DNA of 44,267 bases from Faecalimonas sp. (GTDB lineage: Bacteria; Bacillota_A; Clostridia; Lachnospirales; Lachnospiraceae), in assembly GCA_026169575.1 (NCBI GenBank), contig JAPFCT010000380.1, positions 1 to 44,267 of the forward strand, written 5' to 3'. This document shows positions 6,815-14,516 of this stretch, in pieces. Position 1 is the stretch's first letter, and the number at the start of each line of letters is the position of its first letter. A program made the position numbers and the translations under genes. The notes beneath the pieces were generated by a model, which saw nothing but the letters and a program-made list of their open reading frames with translations, did no database searches and was not told the origin of the DNA.

Positions 6815-8949
6815 AAATATTAGTGACGGGACTCTGCACGCTTCACTGGGGGCGTCTGGAGTTTGGGAATATAGGAAATTATTATATTATAGAGCCGTTG
6901 TTTCGAGAACTGCACAGAGTATTTCCAGAAGCAGAGATTCTGACAACGTTTCAGATGACGGCGGAGTTTGTGGAGAAAGAACAAGTGACTGTGCTTCCGA
7001 TGGGGTTTTACTATGAATGGAAAGAAGATGATCTGGAGCGGGCAAGGGAAGAGTGGGAGATTGCAAAAAGGCTTCTGAGTGATCCTGCATATAAAAAGAC
7101 AACGCCTTATATGGAAGCGGTGCGGCAGTGTGAACTGGTCGTTAACGTATCAGGAGATATGTGGGGAGACAACGCAGAGCATGTGGGGCATGCAAGATTT
7201 CTGGTAGATCTTTTCAAAATGCGTACAGCACAGCTTCTTGGCAGTAAGACCGTCTTATTTGCAGGAACCCCCGGACCATTTTCAGATGAGAAGACAGTTG
7301 ATTTTGCGAAGGAAGTGTACCAGGGATTTGATCTTGTTGTAAACAGAGAGCCGACTTCTACTGCGAATATGAGAAAATGGGGATTTGTAAATGACCATGT
7401 AAAAGATTTTGCGTGCCCGGCGTTTTTGTATACACCGCAGCTGAATGAACAGCAGCAGAAAGAATTTGCAGCTGTCATGAAAATGATCCGAAAGACAGAT
7501 GAAACAAAGAAGGTCATTGGATTTACGATTGGCGGTTTTAATATGCCGGTCGGTCCGTATGATATGTGGCCGCGCAGTGACAGCCAGTATGAAGTGTTTG
7601 CAGAGGTGATTGAACATATGATCTGTGACCTCAAAGCAAAGGTTGTACTGATCTCCCATACGAATGGCTTTCATCTTCCGCCGGATTTCGAACTGATCAA
7701 TGGGCGGGATTATCCTATCTTGTGCCAGCTCAGGGAAGTTGTTCTGAAGAGAGGAAAGATAGAAAATGAGGAAGACCTGATCTGTCTTCCGGGACCGTAT
7801 CTTCCGGTTATGACGAAATCTCTGATCGGACAGTTTGATATGATGGTAACGGGAAGAGTGCATGCTTCTGTGGCGGCAGTCAGTCAGTATGTGCCGACCG
7901 TATTTATGACTTATGAGCCGGGGTTTATTCCAAGCACAAAGATGTATGGATTTGCAGATTTGTCCGGCGTGGGTGAATTTGTGTGCGAACCAGGACAGAA
8001 AGAAAAAATGATAAAACTGACAGATCTTTGTTATACACAGCTTCCGGCAATCCGTGAGAGGCTGAAGAAAAGGATTCCGGAAGTAAAACAGAAAGCAGGA
8101 CTGGCATTTGACGAGATGAAGAAGGTTGTAGAGATGGAAAAAGAAGCTGAAAAAGAGAAGATCCACCTTCTTAGCACCTCTCTGATGGTGACGGAAAAAT
8201 GCAGTTTAAAGTGTCGGCTGTGTCTGTCCTATGTGCCATATTATGAGAATCCTGAAGTTCTGACGCTGGAGAAAGCAAAAAAGATTCTGAAAAAGTATTT
8301 TTCGCTGGCTGATACAGTGGGGAAATTTTCAATCACGGGTGGAGAGCCTCTGACCAATATGGAAATTGTGCCAATTATGGAAGAAGTTTACCGCTATGAG
8401 AATCAGATCAAAGAAAAGATTATTTTTATTACGAATGGAACCATCGTATTTCCGGATGCGCTGATACAGATTTGGAAGACATATCCGCAAAAGACAAGAG
8501 TGATTATTAATGATTATGGAAATGGATTGTCGCACAAGGCTGAAGAAAATTACAGAAAACTTTGCGAAGCAGGACTGAAAGAACAGACGATTCTTTACAC
8601 GGAGGAGAACCGTTATGGCTGGATAGACTGCCGGGGACATGAGCAGCTTCATTTTACAGAAGAAGAGATTATGCGTCAGGCGCAGTCGTGTGTATTTCAT
8701 AAAGAGAAAAAGTTTATCATCGGGAGAGGGGAACTGCATACATGTACAAGGTCGTTTTACCGGATGCTGAAGGGAATCATTCCAAAAGTGGAAGGAGAAT
8801 TTCTCGACCTTTGCGGAGAGGAAAGTATTGAGAAGGAAAGAGAGAAACTTCAAAAAATGCTCCGCGCAGATAAAACGGCATCATGTGCATTTTGTACGGG
8901 GCTGACGGATCACGTGAAAAAATATCCGGCAGCGGAACAGATAGAATAA
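6811..8949 (+). CDS. polysaccharide pyruvyl transferase-radical SAM fusion
   Basis: A 712-aa protein with two domains. About 1-440 is a polysaccharide pyruvyl transferase family domain: KILVTGLCTLHWGRLEFGN at the start, VVNVSGDMWGD, TVLFAGTPGPFSD, and the late GRVHASVAAVSQYVPTVFM segment. About 455-712 is a radical SAM domain with C464-x3-C468-x2-C471 for the 4Fe-4S cluster, a TGGEPL SAM-binding segment, ITNGT, and further cysteines near the end (SCVFHK, HTC, CAFC) like a SPASM/twitch extra-cluster region. The start ATG 6811 overlaps the aminotransferase stop and has GGAGG before it. The chemistry is unknown: the first domain may add pyruvate or act as a family relative, and the second would do a radical step on the sugar or on protein. 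Its radical SAM part is paralogous to the gene at 10245. Confidence 0.85.
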   Translation: MKILVTGLCTLHWGRLEFGNIGNYYIIEPLFRELHRVFPEAEILTTFQMTAEFVEKEQVTVLPMGFYYEWKEDDLERAREEWEIAKRLLSDPAYKKTTPYMEAVRQCELVVNVSGDMWGDNAEHVGHARFLVDLFKMRTAQLLGSKTVLFAGTPGPFSDEKTVDFAKEVYQGFDLVVNREPTSTANMRKWGFVNDHVKDFACPAFLYTPQLNEQQQKEFAAVMKMIRKTDETKKVIGFTIGGFNMPVGPYDMWPRSDSQYEVFAEVIEHMICDLKAKVVLISHTNGFHLPPDFELINGRDYPILCQLREVVLKRGKIENEEDLICLPGPYLPVMTKSLIGQFDMMVTGRVHASVAAVSQYVPTVFMTYEPGFIPSTKMYGFADLSGVGEFVCEPGQKEKMIKLTDLCYTQLPAIRERLKKRIPEVKQKAGLAFDEMKKVVEMEKEAEKEKIHLLSTSLMVTEKCSLKCRLCLSYVPYYENPEVLTLEKAKKILKKYFSLADTVGKFSITGGEPLTNMEIVPIMEEVYRYENQIKEKIIFITNGTIVFPDALIQIWKTYPQKTRVIINDYGNGLSHKAEENYRKLCEAGLKEQTILYTEENRYGWIDCRGHEQLHFTEEEIMRQAQSCVFHKEKKFIIGRGELHTCTRSFYRMLKGIIPKVEGEFLDLCGEESIEKEREKLQKMLRADKTASCAFCTGLTDHVKKYPAAEQIE

Positions 8950-8964
8950 GGAGAAGATGAGAAA

Positions 8965-9672
8965 GTGAAGATCGGAATTATGCAGCCGTATTTTTTCCCG
9001 TATATCGGCTATTTCTCTTTGATAAATGAAGTGGATCATTTCATATTGCTTGATGAAGTGCAGTTTATCCGGCATGGATGGATTGAAAGGAACCGTATTT
9101 TAAAGCCGTCCGGAGGATGGCAGTATATCCGGGTTCCCCTGCAAAAGCATTCGCAGAAAACAAAGATCCGTGAGATTCGGATTGAGGAACGCAGTGACTG
9201 GAGGAGAAAACTGGAAGCCCAGCTGGAGCATTATAAAAAAGCGCCATATTATGAGCAGGTGAAAGAGCTGGTCGTCCAGGCTCTGGAGTGTCGTGCCGGT
9301 CGGATTGCAGAGCTGGATCTGGAATGTCTGAGAGCGGTGTGTAAGTATCTTGGAATTGATACGCCGATCGAAATTTTTTCAGAGATGAATCTTGAGATAG
9401 AACCGGTTCATGCTTCTGACGAGTGGGCGCTGAATATATGTAAGTGCATTCCGGATGCCGTGGAATACTGGAATCCACCGGGAGGAAGCGAATTTTTTGA
9501 CCGGGCGAAATATGAAAAAGAAGGAATCCGGCTGTTTTTTCAGGAGATGGAACTGGAAGCATACAGACAGAACAGAGAGGGGTTTGAACCGGGATTGTCT
9601 GTGATTGATGTAATGATGTTCAATTCGCCTGACCGGATACGGACGATGATGAAGAACTACCGTACCTTTTAG
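8965..9672 (+). CDS. WbqC-like family protein
   Basis: 235 aa, matching the WbqC family found in polysaccharide and sugar-modification clusters. The N-terminus KIGIMQPYFFPYIGYFSLI and the segment HFILLDEVQFIRHGWIERNRI are diagnostic, and NPPGGSEFF comes later. The family's reaction is not well established, and I make no substrate claim. It starts at GTG 8965 with AAGGAGAAG upstream, 15 bases after the fusion gene, so it is in the same operon. Its neighbours (aminotransferase, acetyltransferase, radical SAM) suggest it helps decorate an amino sugar for the flagellin glycan. Confidence 0.85.
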   Translation: MKIGIMQPYFFPYIGYFSLINEVDHFILLDEVQFIRHGWIERNRILKPSGGWQYIRVPLQKHSQKTKIREIRIEERSDWRRKLEAQLEHYKKAPYYEQVKELVVQALECRAGRIAELDLECLRAVCKYLGIDTPIEIFSEMNLEIEPVHASDEWALNICKCIPDAVEYWNPPGGSEFFDRAKYEKEGIRLFFQEMELEAYRQNREGFEPGLSVIDVMMFNSPDRIRTMMKNYRTF

Positions 9673-9735
9673 AGAGAATGAGAAACATTTGGCAGAGACG
9701 GTACGATGCCGGAGAGTACAGAATAGAAGGTGGAG

Positions 9736-10200
9736 ATGAAATTGAAAATAGAGCATGACATGTCACCTTGCAAGCAGCAGAGGGTTGAAAAGATATTGCG
9801 GGAGCTGGATGATATACTGATGCCAAAATTATCAGAGCGCGTGGATGTGGAAATGTATGCAAAAAAGCTTGCGGCGCATGCGGAACTGTACTATGCGGTG
9901 GAAGGTGGAAGAGATATTGCAAATGCCGCTGTTTATATGAATCAGGGGAAACAGTGCTTTCTCTCTTCTTTCGGAGTTCTTACAGAATATCAGAGAAAAG
10001 GAGCCGGAAGGAAGCTGATGCAGGAGATTGTGCGCGAGGCGGGGAGCAGAGGATTTACGGAAATCAGGCTTCAGGTATTGGAAGCAAATCAGAAAGCGGT
10101 TGATTTTTATCGTTCCCGGGGATTTTCGGCGGAAGAAAAGGCGGGCGAATGGATAGAAATGAGATACTGTATTTCTCATCAGCCGACAGAAACTACATAA
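9736..10200 (+). CDS. GNAT-family N-acetyltransferase
   Basis: An acyl-CoA-dependent transferase of about 154 aa. The acetyl-CoA-binding loop is YQRKGAGRKLM, with the following helix and the C-terminal NQKAVDFYRSRGF motif that closes the GNAT fold. In this operon it could acylate the amino group installed by the DegT-type enzyme, or the alpha-amine of a ribosomal or flagellar protein; the first is favoured by context. The start is uncertain: GTG 9730, ATG 9736 and TTG 9742 all follow the AAGGTGGAG ribosome site, and TTG 9742 has the best spacing. It lies 57 bases after the WbqC-like gene, with no promoter seen between them. Confidence 0.88.
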   Translation: MKLKIEHDMSPCKQQRVEKILRELDDILMPKLSERVDVEMYAKKLAAHAELYYAVEGGRDIANAAVYMNQGKQCFLSSFGVLTEYQRKGAGRKLMQEIVREAGSRGFTEIRLQVLEANQKAVDFYRSRGFSAEEKAGEWIEMRYCISHQPTETT

Positions 10201-10244
10201 AGAAACGATATAACGGAGCGAAAGAAAAGCTGGCAGGAGGAAAA

Positions 10245-11047
10245 ATGGAACATACGATAAACTTGAAAAGAACCGGATTTTGTGTAACACAGAGGTGTAC
10301 GCTGAAGTGCAAATTGTGTCTGGCATTTATCCCATATTACGTCCGAAAGATGTGACATTTGGGGAAGCAGAAAGAGTGCTGGAGAATTATTTCCAGATTG
10401 TGGATCATGTGGATATTTTTACGGTCACTGGAGGAGAGCCGCTGATGAATCAGGAACTTGTTCCGATTCTTAAAAAAGTGTATACCTATGCGCCGGAGCG
10501 GATCGGGCGTGTAGATTTTGTGACAAATGGGACGCTACGGATCCCGGAAGAAGTGCTTTCTGTGTTTGAGGAAAACCGTGAACGGACAAGAATTGTACTG
10601 AGTGATTATGGAGAATTGTCTGCAAAAATCGGATTGGTGGAAGCGCAGCTTTCAGAAAGAAAAATTCCGTACCGTGTTTCAAATTTCCACGGAGATGATC
10701 TGTATTTTGATGGCTGGATCGATTTCACAGATCATTCCAAGAAGATATATACACGAAAAGAGCGGGATGCCATGAGTTCGCAGTGCATTCACAGTGTTGG
10801 GAAATATTTTCTGATCAATGAAGGGGAACTGCATTCCTGCTCACGGTCTTACTGGAGAATGCGCCAGGGAATTATCCCAAGAAATCCGGATGAATATGTG
10901 CCTTTGACAGATGAACATATTTCTCTGGAAGAGAAAAAAGAGAGAGTGCGCAGGATGCTTGCACAGAAGAGCAGTGAGTCGTGCGCGCATTGTGTTGGTC
11001 TGCGAAATGGTGTCAAACGGTGTTATCCGGCAGAACAGATAAAATAA
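10245..11047 (+). pseudogene. radical SAM protein, frameshifted
   Basis: A stand-alone paralogue of the radical SAM half of the fusion gene at 6811. The start is ATG 10245 behind AGGAGG. The cluster cysteines C18, C22 and C25 (RCTLKCKLC) are in the first frame, which then stops at TGA 10353-10355. The rest (DVTFGEAERVLENYF, VTGGEPL, FVTNGT, ELHSCSRSYW, SCAHC, ending PAEQIK) continues in another frame to 11047. Alignment with the fused copy (CLSYVPYYENPE) puts a missing base at about 10341-10343. No slippery heptamer is present, so a real one-base loss or a sequence error is more likely than programmed frameshifting. If the base is restored, the gene would be about 267 aa and intact. Confidence 0.8.
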
Positions 11048-11061
11048 AAAAGAGTGAAAGT

Positions 11062-11107
11062 AGTGTCGCTTAATCATAAATTCATATGATTTTGCGGCGC
11101 TTTTTTT
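11062..11107 (+). terminator. terminator of the glycosylation operon
   Basis: AGTGTCGC at 11062-11069 pairs with GCGGCGCT at 11094-11101 (two G-U pairs), with an inner AATCAT/ATGATT pairing, followed by seven T (11101-11107). Confidence 0.8.
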
Positions 11108-11126
11108 GTATTATCAGAAAAATCCA

Positions 11127-11135
11127 GGGGGGGGG
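11127..11135 (+). repeat. nine-G homopolymer tract
   Basis: A run of nine G between the glycosylation-operon terminator and the promoter of the next transcription unit, about 70 bases upstream of its -10 box. It is the longest G run I noticed, and such tracts are prone to length change. Confidence 0.9.
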
Positions 11136-11164
11136 TATGGCTGCCGGGATAAAGTGAATAAAAA

Positions 11165-11209
11165 TAGTCGAAAAGGCTTTAAAATAGTCGAAAAAAGTGG
11201 TATTATAAT
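11165..11209 (+). promoter_or_regulatory. promoter with two phased Spo0A-box-like repeats
   Basis: A perfect 14-base direct repeat (AAAATAGTCGAAAA at 11161-11174 and 11181-11194) places TAGTCGAAAA twice, exactly 20 bases apart; each matches the 0A box TGTCGAA at six of seven positions. A perfect -10 box TATAAT follows at 11204-11209. No good -35 is present at 16-18 bases, as expected for an activator-dependent promoter. It would drive the lytic transglycosylase gene and perhaps the flagellar genes beyond it. Confidence 0.5.
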
Positions 11210-11281
11210 AGGAATACAAATAGAAGCGATATTACGTTTGGGTGAATATCTGAATAAGAAAAAGGCAGGAGAAGACAGGTT

Positions 11282-12061
11282 ATGGAAACAGATTATCTAC
11301 TTTATAGTCAGTGGTACCGGTATATGAGCAATATTTTCAGTCAGACACAGTCAGTATCCGATAAATATAGTCAGAAATATGCAGGGAGTGTAGTTGGGAA
11401 TGCAGAAAATTTTGCACAGACGTTCCGGAATACTGCGCAGGATCTGGGGGTTCCGGAGAGTATGGATGCTATTTTTGAGGAGGCGGCACAGCTGTATGAT
11501 GTACCGGTAATGCTCCTGAAAGCAATCGGAAAGGCAGAGTCCGGATTTGATGCAGGTGCGGTCTCGCCGGCAGGGGCGCAGGGTGTGATGCAGCTGATGC
11601 CAGGTACTGCGAGCGCTCTTGGTGTGGAGGATCCTTTTGATGCACGAAGTAATATTATGGGCGGGGCAAAATACATTTCCGATAAGCTGAAGCAGTATAA
11701 CGGAGATATCGATCTTGCGCTCGCTGCTTATAATGCCGGAAGTGGAAACGTGGAGAAGTATGGCGGAGTGCCGCCGTTCCCGGAGACAGAGAATTATATT
11801 CGCAGGATACGGGAGTACATGGGGATGGAACTTTCCGCAGACCAGATGGTAGTTACAAACCGGGGCGGAGGACAGAATACACGGACCGGCGGATACTTGC
11901 AGGCGGGGTTGCAAAATGGTATGTCCGGTAATGCGGGGATTGACATGCAGGATGCCCTTTATCTTGTCGAACTGATGCGGCAGCAGATGCAGAATCGGAT
12001 GATGATGGCAAATCAGTCGCTGCTTTCTTATTCCAGAGAAGATGCGACTACTCTTTTATAG
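11282..12061 (+). CDS. SLT-type lytic transglycosylase, flagellar
   Basis: Cleaves peptidoglycan glycan strands, probably to let the rod through the wall, the job done by FlgJ in enterobacteria. 259 aa. The transglycosylase SLT domain covers about 70-180: catalytic Glu E86 in AIGKAESGFDAGAVSP, then GAQGVMQLMPGTA and LALAAYNAGSGNV. There is no signal peptide: the N-terminus is polar (MSNIFSQTQSVSDKYSQ), so export through the flagellar secretion system is likely. The C-terminal ~60 residues are Met/Gln-rich and have no domain I recognise. The start ATG 11282 has AGGAG ten bases before it; ATG 11324 is possible but has a weak ribosome site. It is followed by the flgB promoter region. Confidence 0.88.
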   Translation: METDYLLYSQWYRYMSNIFSQTQSVSDKYSQKYAGSVVGNAENFAQTFRNTAQDLGVPESMDAIFEEAAQLYDVPVMLLKAIGKAESGFDAGAVSPAGAQGVMQLMPGTASALGVEDPFDARSNIMGGAKYISDKLKQYNGDIDLALAAYNAGSGNVEKYGGVPPFPETENYIRRIREYMGMELSADQMVVTNRGGGQNTRTGGYLQAGLQNGMSGNAGIDMQDALYLVELMRQQMQNRMMMANQSLLSYSREDATTLL

Positions 12062-12090
12062 GAAAGAACTGCATATTTTTTTTAAATACA

Positions 12091-12132
12091 TTGTCGAAAA
12101 AGGTAGAAAAACATCGAAAAGTTTGTTAATAT
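12091..12132 (+). promoter_or_regulatory. flgB promoter region with phased Spo0A-box-like repeats
   Basis: TTGTCGAAAA (12091-12100), AGGTAGAAAA (12101-12110) and ACATCGAAAA (12111-12120) form three boxes with a strict 10-base period. The first holds a perfect 0A box, TGTCGAA at 12092-12098; the third differs at two positions. A weak -10 (TAATAT, 12127-12132) follows. It would start the main flagellar operon. I found no c-di-GMP riboswitch here, unlike the flgB leader of Clostridioides difficile. Confidence 0.5.
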
Positions 12133-12168
12133 GAAAGAGATTTGTATATTGAGAAGGAAGTGAACAAA

Positions 12169-12546
12169 ATGAAATTGGGAAATACGATATCGATGGCACA
12201 GAAATCACTGGATTATTTATGGAAAAAGCAGGAAGTAACTGCAAATAATCTTGCAAATGTGGATACGCCGGGATATAAGAAAAAAACAGTCAGTTTTGAG
12301 GACACTTTTCGCCGGAAGATGGAAGCGGCGGCATCCGCAGGAGATCCTGGAAAAGTAAGGCAGGCGATTGAAGAGTCAGATTACCGTGTTCTGAGCCAGA
12401 ACAGTTCCGCGAGAGTGGACGGGAATAATGTGAATGCAGATTTTGAGTATACAGAGTTGTCCAGGACAGCGCTGCACTATCAGTATATGATACAGTCGGT
12501 AAGCAGCGATATTACAAGATACAGAAGTGCGATTAAAGGACAATAA
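12169..12546 (+). CDS. flgB: flagellar basal-body rod protein FlgB
   Basis: A proximal rod subunit exported by the flagellar secretion system and assembled above the MS ring. 125 aa, normal for FlgB. The N-terminal rod signature VTANNLANVDTPGYKKK is clear, and the C-terminal helix (TELSRTALHYQYMIQSVSSDITRYRSAI) pairs with the N-terminal one. I chose ATG 12169 because GAAGGAAG lies before it; the longer frame from 12142 adds nine unlikely residues. It is first in the long operon and followed directly by fliE; the usual partner flgC is not here but at 25107. Confidence 0.95.
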   Translation: MKLGNTISMAQKSLDYLWKKQEVTANNLANVDTPGYKKKTVSFEDTFRRKMEAAASAGDPGKVRQAIEESDYRVLSQNSSARVDGNNVNADFEYTELSRTALHYQYMIQSVSSDITRYRSAIKGQ

Positions 12547-12560
12547 GGAGGAAAAGACGG

Positions 12561-12869
12561 ATGAGTGAGATGTTCATAACACCAATACAGCCGTTACGGA
12601 TCGGCGAGGGGATTACCGGTACACAGCAGAGTAAAACACAGGCAGGCGTATCTGCATTCAAAGGGATTTTTGAGAACGCCGTTAATAATGTAAAAACGAC
12701 AGAGGATGATTTGGTAAATAAGCAGTTCCTTCTGGCAACCGGGCAGATTGAAGATGCACATTCAGTAATGATTGCGGCTTCAGAGGCGCAGATTGCTGTG
12801 GATATGCTTGTTTCTTTGCGTAATAAGGCTTTGGATGCTTACAATGAGATTATGAGAATTAACTTGTAG
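12561..12869 (+). CDS. fliE: hook-basal body protein FliE
   Basis: A 102-aa adapter that joins the MS ring and export gate to the rod. The C-terminal segment (EDAHSVMIAASEAQIAVDM, then LVSLRNKALDAYNEIMRI) is the conserved FliE signature. The ribosome site AAGGAGGAAA lies before ATG 12561, 14 bases after flgB. In most Firmicutes fliE follows flgC; here it follows flgB directly. Confidence 0.95.
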   Translation: MSEMFITPIQPLRIGEGITGTQQSKTQAGVSAFKGIFENAVNNVKTTEDDLVNKQFLLATGQIEDAHSVMIAASEAQIAVDMLVSLRNKALDAYNEIMRINL

Positions 12870-12926
12870 AGCGGGTAAGAAAAACTGCCGGCAGAATGAC
12901 GATAGAAATGAGAGAATTTTGAAACA

Positions 12927-14516
12927 ATGAAAGAAAAGATAAATCAGATAAAAGAATTTACAGGAAAGCTGAGCAGCAGAACAAAAAAGCTCATTATTGC
13001 AGGAGCGGCTGTGTTGCTCATCGGGGCGGTTGCGGCTGCGTTTATTTTGAATAATAAACCGTATGGCGTACTGTTCTCAGGACTTGGAACGGAGGAAGCG
13101 CAGGAAGTAGTTGCAAGACTTCAGGAAGACGGTGTAGAGTTTAAATATCAGGATGATTCCACAATTCTTGTCCAGGAAGACCAGCTGGATGTGACGAAGG
13201 CAAAGCTTGTGCAGGAGGGATATCCGAAAAGTGGATTTACCTATGATACATTTAAAGAAAATGCAGGAATGATGACAACAGATTCGGATAAAAACACGTA
13301 TAAATTATACGAACTGCAGGACCGGATCGGATCGACCATCCGTCTGTTTGACGGTGTGAAAGATGCAAAGGTAACGATCGCGCTCGGAGAAGAAAGCAAA
13401 TATGCGCTGAATGACGAAGCAAAAGAAAAATCAAGCGCAAGCGCTGTAGTTACGATGGAGGACGGAGGTTCTCCGACAAAGGAGCAGGCTGAGGCAATCC
13501 AGCGCCTCGTATCGAAGAGTATCCCGAACATGGCGATGGAAGACGTAGCTGTTTTTGATGGAAATGGGAATGACATCTCGGGGGAGACCGGAGCGGCAGC
13601 TACAAGTTCTGATGCGGAAGAAATTGCCAAAGTTGTGGAAGACCAGATCGCCCAGAGGGTTATGAAAATTCTGGGATCTGTGTATGGGGAAGAAAATGTA
13701 AGGGTTTCCGCAAGAGCAGAGATTAATATGGAAAGACTGATCCGGGAATCCACAACCTATTCGACACCGGAGAAGATTAACCAGAATGATAAAGCGGGAA
13801 TCGTAGGGAAAGAAGAGACGTACAAAGAGGAGTCAAACTCCGGAAATGGAACGGCGGGAGTACCGGGAACAGAAACCAATGCAGACACACCTCAGTATAA
13901 TACAGACAGCACCGCGGGGACGGCAAATGCAAACAGTGAGAGTGTATCCCGAGAATTTCTTGTAGACCAGATCAAAGAGCAGGGGCAGATTGATCCGGGA
14001 GCGCTTGATGATCTGACAATTTCGGTAGTCATCAATGGAAATGGGTATGGAGATCTGAATGAACAGCAGGTACGTTCGCTGGTGGCAAATGCATCGGGAA
14101 TCGCGGCAGAAGACCAGGCGGCAAAGATCTCGATCGCAACAGCTCCGTTCTATAAAGGAGAGGAAGACGGAGAGGGAGATCAGGAAGTAAGCGGAAAGGC
14201 GGAAGACGGATTTGTAGGATCACCGTTATTCTGGGCGCTGATTGCAGCGGGAGTGCTGCTTGTGATTGCGGCAGTTGTAGTTATCCTGATAATCCGCAGA
14301 AAGAAGAAAAATGCGCTTGCAGCGGAAGAGGAAACGGAAGTTTCCAGTGATGAATATCCGCCAATGATGGATATGAATCAGGAGCTTCAGGAGATTCAGA
14401 ACGACCGTGGAATGGAACTGAAGCGGAATATCCGTGAATTTGCAGAACAGAATGCGGAGATATCTGCACAGCTGTTGAAAAACTGGCTGAATGGAGGCGA
14501 TGGAAATGGAGAATAA
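12927..14516 (+). CDS. fliF: flagellar MS-ring protein FliF
   Basis: Forms the membrane ring on which rod, switch and export gate are built. 529 aa. Transmembrane helix 1 lies at about 21-41 (LIIAGAAVLLIGAVAAAF); the ring-building YscJ/FliF region follows (PYGVLFSGLGTEEAQEVVARL, then DVTKAKLVQEGYPKSG and the QAEAIQRLVSKSIP segment). A long Gly/Thr/Asn-rich loop is near 290-345. Helix 2 is at about 432-455, followed by RRKKK and an acidic tail. The last ~40 residues (ELKRNIREFAEQNAEISAQLLKNWL) are the FliG-binding helix. The gene overlaps fliG by 11 bases. Confidence 0.96.
   Translation: MKEKINQIKEFTGKLSSRTKKLIIAGAAVLLIGAVAAAFILNNKPYGVLFSGLGTEEAQEVVARLQEDGVEFKYQDDSTILVQEDQLDVTKAKLVQEGYPKSGFTYDTFKENAGMMTTDSDKNTYKLYELQDRIGSTIRLFDGVKDAKVTIALGEESKYALNDEAKEKSSASAVVTMEDGGSPTKEQAEAIQRLVSKSIPNMAMEDVAVFDGNGNDISGETGAAATSSDAEEIAKVVEDQIAQRVMKILGSVYGEENVRVSARAEINMERLIRESTTYSTPEKINQNDKAGIVGKEETYKEESNSGNGTAGVPGTETNADTPQYNTDSTAGTANANSESVSREFLVDQIKEQGQIDPGALDDLTISVVINGNGYGDLNEQQVRSLVANASGIAAEDQAAKISIATAPFYKGEEDGEGDQEVSGKAEDGFVGSPLFWALIAAGVLLVIAAVVVILIIRRKKKNALAAEEETEVSSDEYPPMMDMNQELQEIQNDRGMELKRNIREFAEQNAEISAQLLKNWLNGGDGNGE

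Noticed and set aside
7282..8166. Minus-strand frame of 294 codons in the fusion gene
   Set aside because: Shadow of the coding strand, with no family match.
10149..10355. 68-aa open frame from 10149 overlapping the GNAT gene's end
   Set aside because: Its first part is a shadow of the GNAT gene; only the part from ATG 10245 is real, as the start of the radical SAM gene.
10335..10355. Programmed -1 frameshift in the radical SAM gene
   Set aside because: No slippery heptamer or downstream pseudoknot seen; a lost base explains the break better.
11106..11327. 73-aa open frame through the G tract
   Set aside because: Overlaps terminator, G tract and promoter; no ribosome site and no family resemblance.
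12061..12168. c-di-GMP riboswitch before flgB
   Set aside because: The leader is too short and no conserved riboswitch core is seen.
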